Below are positions 13,733-15,798 of a stretch of 15,798 nucleotides of DNA, piece after piece. Both the position numbers and the translations under genes were made by a program. This DNA comes from Bacillota bacterium. GTDB taxonomy: Bacteria > Bacillota > Bacilli > ZCTH02-B2. The notes under the pieces were generated by a model. That model was not told the origin of the DNA and ran no database searches. It saw only the letters and a program-made list of their open reading frames with translations. Where the stretch lies: contig PKQY01000043.1 of the NCBI GenBank assembly GCA_017577895.1, positions 1-15,798 on the forward strand, in the 5' to 3' direction. Positions within the stretch are counted from its first letter, which is position 1; the number at the start of each line of letters is the position of its first letter.

Positions 13733-15136
13733 TCATCGCTCATCGTGTTCCAAGCTTTTGGTCATCCGTTCGTAATCAAAAAGCTGTTCCACTTCCTCCG
13801 GCGACAGGACGCCGGTTTCCAACACCAGCTCCCGAACCGGACGGTTATCCGCCAACGCCCGATGAACGAGCTGGGCCGTTCGCTCATAGCCCAACACCGG
13901 GTTTAACACCGTAGCCAGCGCCGCCGACCGTTCCAACCAATACCGGCACTGTTTTTCGTCGGCTTCGATGCCTTGGACGCACCGCTCGGCAAAGACCCGC
14001 ATCCCGTTGGCGAGAATGTCGATGGCGTGCAATAAGTTGTAGGCGATGATAGGCATCAAGACGTTGATCTCCAACTGGCTCCCCATCCCTGCAGCGGTGA
14101 TGGCGGCATCGGCGCCAATGACTTGACAGCACACCATGTGCAACATTTCCGCCATGACGGGATTCACTTTGCCCGGCATGATGGACGAACCGGGCTGGAC
14201 GGCGGGCAGGCGGATTTCCGCCAATCCGGTACGGGGACCGGACGACAGCAACCGGATGTCGCTGGTGATCTTGATCAAATCGACGGCCAACTGTTTCAAC
14301 GCTCCGCTGGTCCGGATGGCGCCATGGGTGTTTTGCATGAAGGCAAACCGGTCTTCCGGCAGGCGAAAGGGCAATCCGGTACGTTCCGCCACTTGCTGCA
14401 CCGCCAGCCGCGGATAGTCGGGATGGGCGTTGATCCCGGTGCCGACGGCGTTGCCGCCCAGACCGATGGGATACAAATCCTCCATCGCCTCTTCCAATCG
14501 GCGCAGGTTCCCTTTCAAGGTGGCGGCATAGCCGCCGAACTCTTGCCCGAGACGGATGGGCACCGCATCTTGCAAGTGGGTGCGGCCCGCTTTGACGATC
14601 GCATCAAACGCCGCCGCTTTTTCCGCCAGCGCTTCGTGCAGCCGCCGCAGCGCCGGCAACAGGCGGTGGACAAGTTGTTCCGCCGCCGCGATGTTGATGG
14701 CTACGTGAATCGTATCGTTGGTGGATTGGGCCATATTCACGTGGTCATTCGGGTGGATGGGCAACGGTTCGTCGACGCGGCCGTCGAGCAACTCCGACGC
14801 CCGGCGGGCGATGACTTCATTGGCGTTCATGTTTTGCGACGTGCCGGCGCCGGCCTGAAAGACGTCAACGACAAAATGATCGTCCCAACGGCCGTCGATG
14901 ACTTCCTCCGCCGCCTGGATGATCGCTTGCGCTTTTCGTGGTTCCAACATGCCCACTTGCCCATTGGCGTAGGCAGCGGACGCCTTGATGATGCCTTGGG
15001 CGCGGATGAACGCTCGCGGCAGGCGCAAGCCGCTGATGGGAAAGTTTTCCCGTGCCCGTTGCGTCTGCGCGCCGTAATACGCCTCCTGCGGCACCCGCAC
15101 TTCTCCCAACGGATCCCTGACGATGCGATAGCTCAT
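13733..15136 (-). CDS. Class II fumarase/aspartase-family lyase
   Basis: This 467-residue enzyme eliminates water or ammonia to give fumarate. Motifs in order are DPLGEVRVP and YYGAQTQRA (8-28), GTSQNMNANEV (98-108), AQSTNDT (136-142), GRTHLQDAVP (184-193, catalytic His region), MQNTHGAIRTSGALK (267-281), and GSSIMPGKVNPV (316-327) with the catalytic Ser loop. Fumarases usually read MPGKVNPTQ, aspartases MP(A/G)KVNPV; the Val and the MQNT segment lean to aspartase, whereas the DPLGEVRVP start and ERCVQGIEAD segment resemble fumarase. I cannot decide the substrate. ATG 15136 has GGAGGTG at 15149-15143 with a 6-nt spacing; the 37 upstream codons are not family-like. No clear terminator follows before the trxB promoter region. 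Confidence 0.9.
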   Translation of the reverse strand: MSYRIVRDPLGEVRVPQEAYYGAQTQRARENFPISGLRLPRAFIRAQGIIKASAAYANGQVGMLEPRKAQAIIQAAEEVIDGRWDDHFVVDVFQAGAGTSQNMNANEVIARRASELLDGRVDEPLPIHPNDHVNMAQSTNDTIHVAINIAAAEQLVHRLLPALRRLHEALAEKAAAFDAIVKAGRTHLQDAVPIRLGQEFGGYAATLKGNLRRLEEAMEDLYPIGLGGNAVGTGINAHPDYPRLAVQQVAERTGLPFRLPEDRFAFMQNTHGAIRTSGALKQLAVDLIKITSDIRLLSSGPRTGLAEIRLPAVQPGSSIMPGKVNPVMAEMLHMVCCQVIGADAAITAAGMGSQLEINVLMPIIAYNLLHAIDILANGMRVFAERCVQGIEADEKQCRYWLERSAALATVLNPVLGYERTAQLVHRALADNRPVRELVLETGVLSPEEVEQLFDYERMTKSLEHDER

Positions 15137-15247
15137 GGTGGACACCTCCACATCCAACTGATGCCGACCTGCTGTCTCCTGTAGTATGTGCGTCGGTGGC
15201 TTGCGCCATCGCAGGGACCCGCTGATCTTCCCTGGCCAGGGGAGCAT

Positions 15248-15798
15248 TTAAAACACGCCGACCGCACCGGTCCAACCGTCGACAAACTGCTGCACCAACC
15301 AAAGCGTCAAACTGCTTTCGATGATGGCCGCCACCAGCAGCAACCCCAGCACCAAGTTGAGAGTCAACGGCAGTTGACGAAGCAGGCGGCGCCACGGCCA
15401 GGCAGGCGGCTCTCGCAGAGACGAAGGACGCAACAGCCCCCACAGCGACTGCCACACCTGCACGCCGATGCGCATGCCGAAAGCGCCGGCCAAAACGATG
15501 GCCGGAATTTCAAAGATGCCGTGGGGCAAAATGCCGTAGACGAACATTTTCCACGGAGCCTGACCGGCCAGCTCGACGGCTTGCCACAAATAGCCCAGCG
15601 CCATGCCGTTGATGACCAGCCCGAAAAACGGGTAAATGCCGAAAAACAACCCTGTGGCAATAAACGTCAGGGCGGCCAGCGCATTGTTGACGAAAATTTT
15701 GACGAACAGCTCCGGACCGGCCGTGACGGGACCGATCTTGTTTTGCAGCTGCTCAAAAAACTGCTGCATCATCTGCTGCAACGAATCGAAATAAGCGA
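15248..15798 (-). CDS. Stage II sporulation protein M family (DUF95) membrane protein, 5' end cut off
   Basis: The open frame continues to the window edge, so the N-terminus (likely one signal or membrane segment) is missing. The visible 182 residues carry the SpoIIM/DUF95 pattern: a polar amphipathic start (FFEQLQNKIG), FVKIFVNNALAALTF, GLFFGIYPFFGLVINGMALG, the conserved GILPHGIFEIPAIVLAGAFG, and further membrane segments near the end. In sporulating Firmicutes SpoIIM takes part in engulfment as part of the peptidoglycan-remodelling DMP complex; other DUF95 proteins have unknown roles, so the spoIIM symbol is not assigned. It lies upstream of the lyase gene with a 111-nt gap on the same strand. 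Confidence 0.87.
   Translation of the reverse strand, partial: AYFDSLQQMMQQFFEQLQNKIGPVTAGPELFVKIFVNNALAALTFIATGLFFGIYPFFGLVINGMALGYLWQAVELAGQAPWKMFVYGILPHGIFEIPAIVLAGAFGMRIGVQVWQSLWGLLRPSSLREPPAWPWRRLLRQLPLTLNLVLGLLLVAAIIESSLTLWLVQQFVDGWTGAVGVF

Noticed and set aside
14123..15184. A 353-codon + strand open frame antisense to the lyase gene
   Set aside because: The opposite strand encodes a highly conserved enzyme over the whole stretch; the antisense product has no recognisable fold or ribosome site.
15213..15241. Inverted repeats CAGGGA/TCCCTG and the palindrome CCCTGGCCAGGG as a terminator for the SpoIIM-family gene
   Set aside because: The stems are short and no U-run follows on either strand; the palindrome has no loop.
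1..15798. CRISPR array, insertion sequence or prophage
   Set aside because: No spaced repeats, transposase, integrase or phage structural genes were found in any frame.

Overview
The window looks like the chromosome of a moderately GC-rich, endospore-forming member of the Bacillales, possibly a thermophile of the Thermoactinomycetaceae/Alicyclobacillaceae type; that placement is a guess. The support is spore germination receptor genes, a SpoIIM homologue, and the order acpS - (nnr) - ydcC - alr - ndoAI/ndoA, which resembles the Bacillus chromosome.

Left block, + strand (1-5781). The tail of a GerC-type germination lipoprotein is followed by an FMN-binding glutamate-synthase-like gene and then a complete receptor operon in the order A-C-B. 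Spacing is tight (66 and 27 nt gaps, then two 4-nt overlaps), so the block is probably one transcript with its promoter to the left of the window. The glutamate-synthase-like enzyme lies between two germination units and lacks the clustered cysteines of true glutamate synthases.

Convergence zone (5782-6130). Three stacked hairpins, all with their U-tracts on the leftward (minus) transcript, separate the ger operon from a minus-strand tRNA-Ser(GCU), which has its own near-consensus sigma-A promoter.

Middle block, minus strand (6131-10984). In transcription order this is nnr (NAD(P)H-hydrate repair), ydcC (sporulation-associated lipoprotein), alr (alanine racemase) and the ndoAI-ndoA (MazE-MazF) toxin-antitoxin pair. 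Putative promoters lie in front of nnr (sigma-E-like), alr (weak extended -10) and ndoAI (good sigma-A). A terminator hairpin sits in the alr leader. A perfect 16-bp tandem duplication covers the ndoA stop codon.

Right block, minus strand (10985-15798). A broken HemAT-like chemotaxis transducer has lost most of its globin domain and carries at least one frameshift. Next, in coordinate order, come acpS and trxB, which overlap by 4 nt, have a putative promoter and end in a strong terminator. After them come a class II fumarase/aspartase-family lyase and the C-terminal part of a SpoIIM-family membrane protein cut by the window edge.

Most of the window is ordinary core and sporulation gene content. 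The points most worth checking are the redox-type gene inside the germination cluster, the doubly frameshifted HemAT remnant, the leader of alr, and the MazF-type sequence motif in the tRNA-Ser leader.
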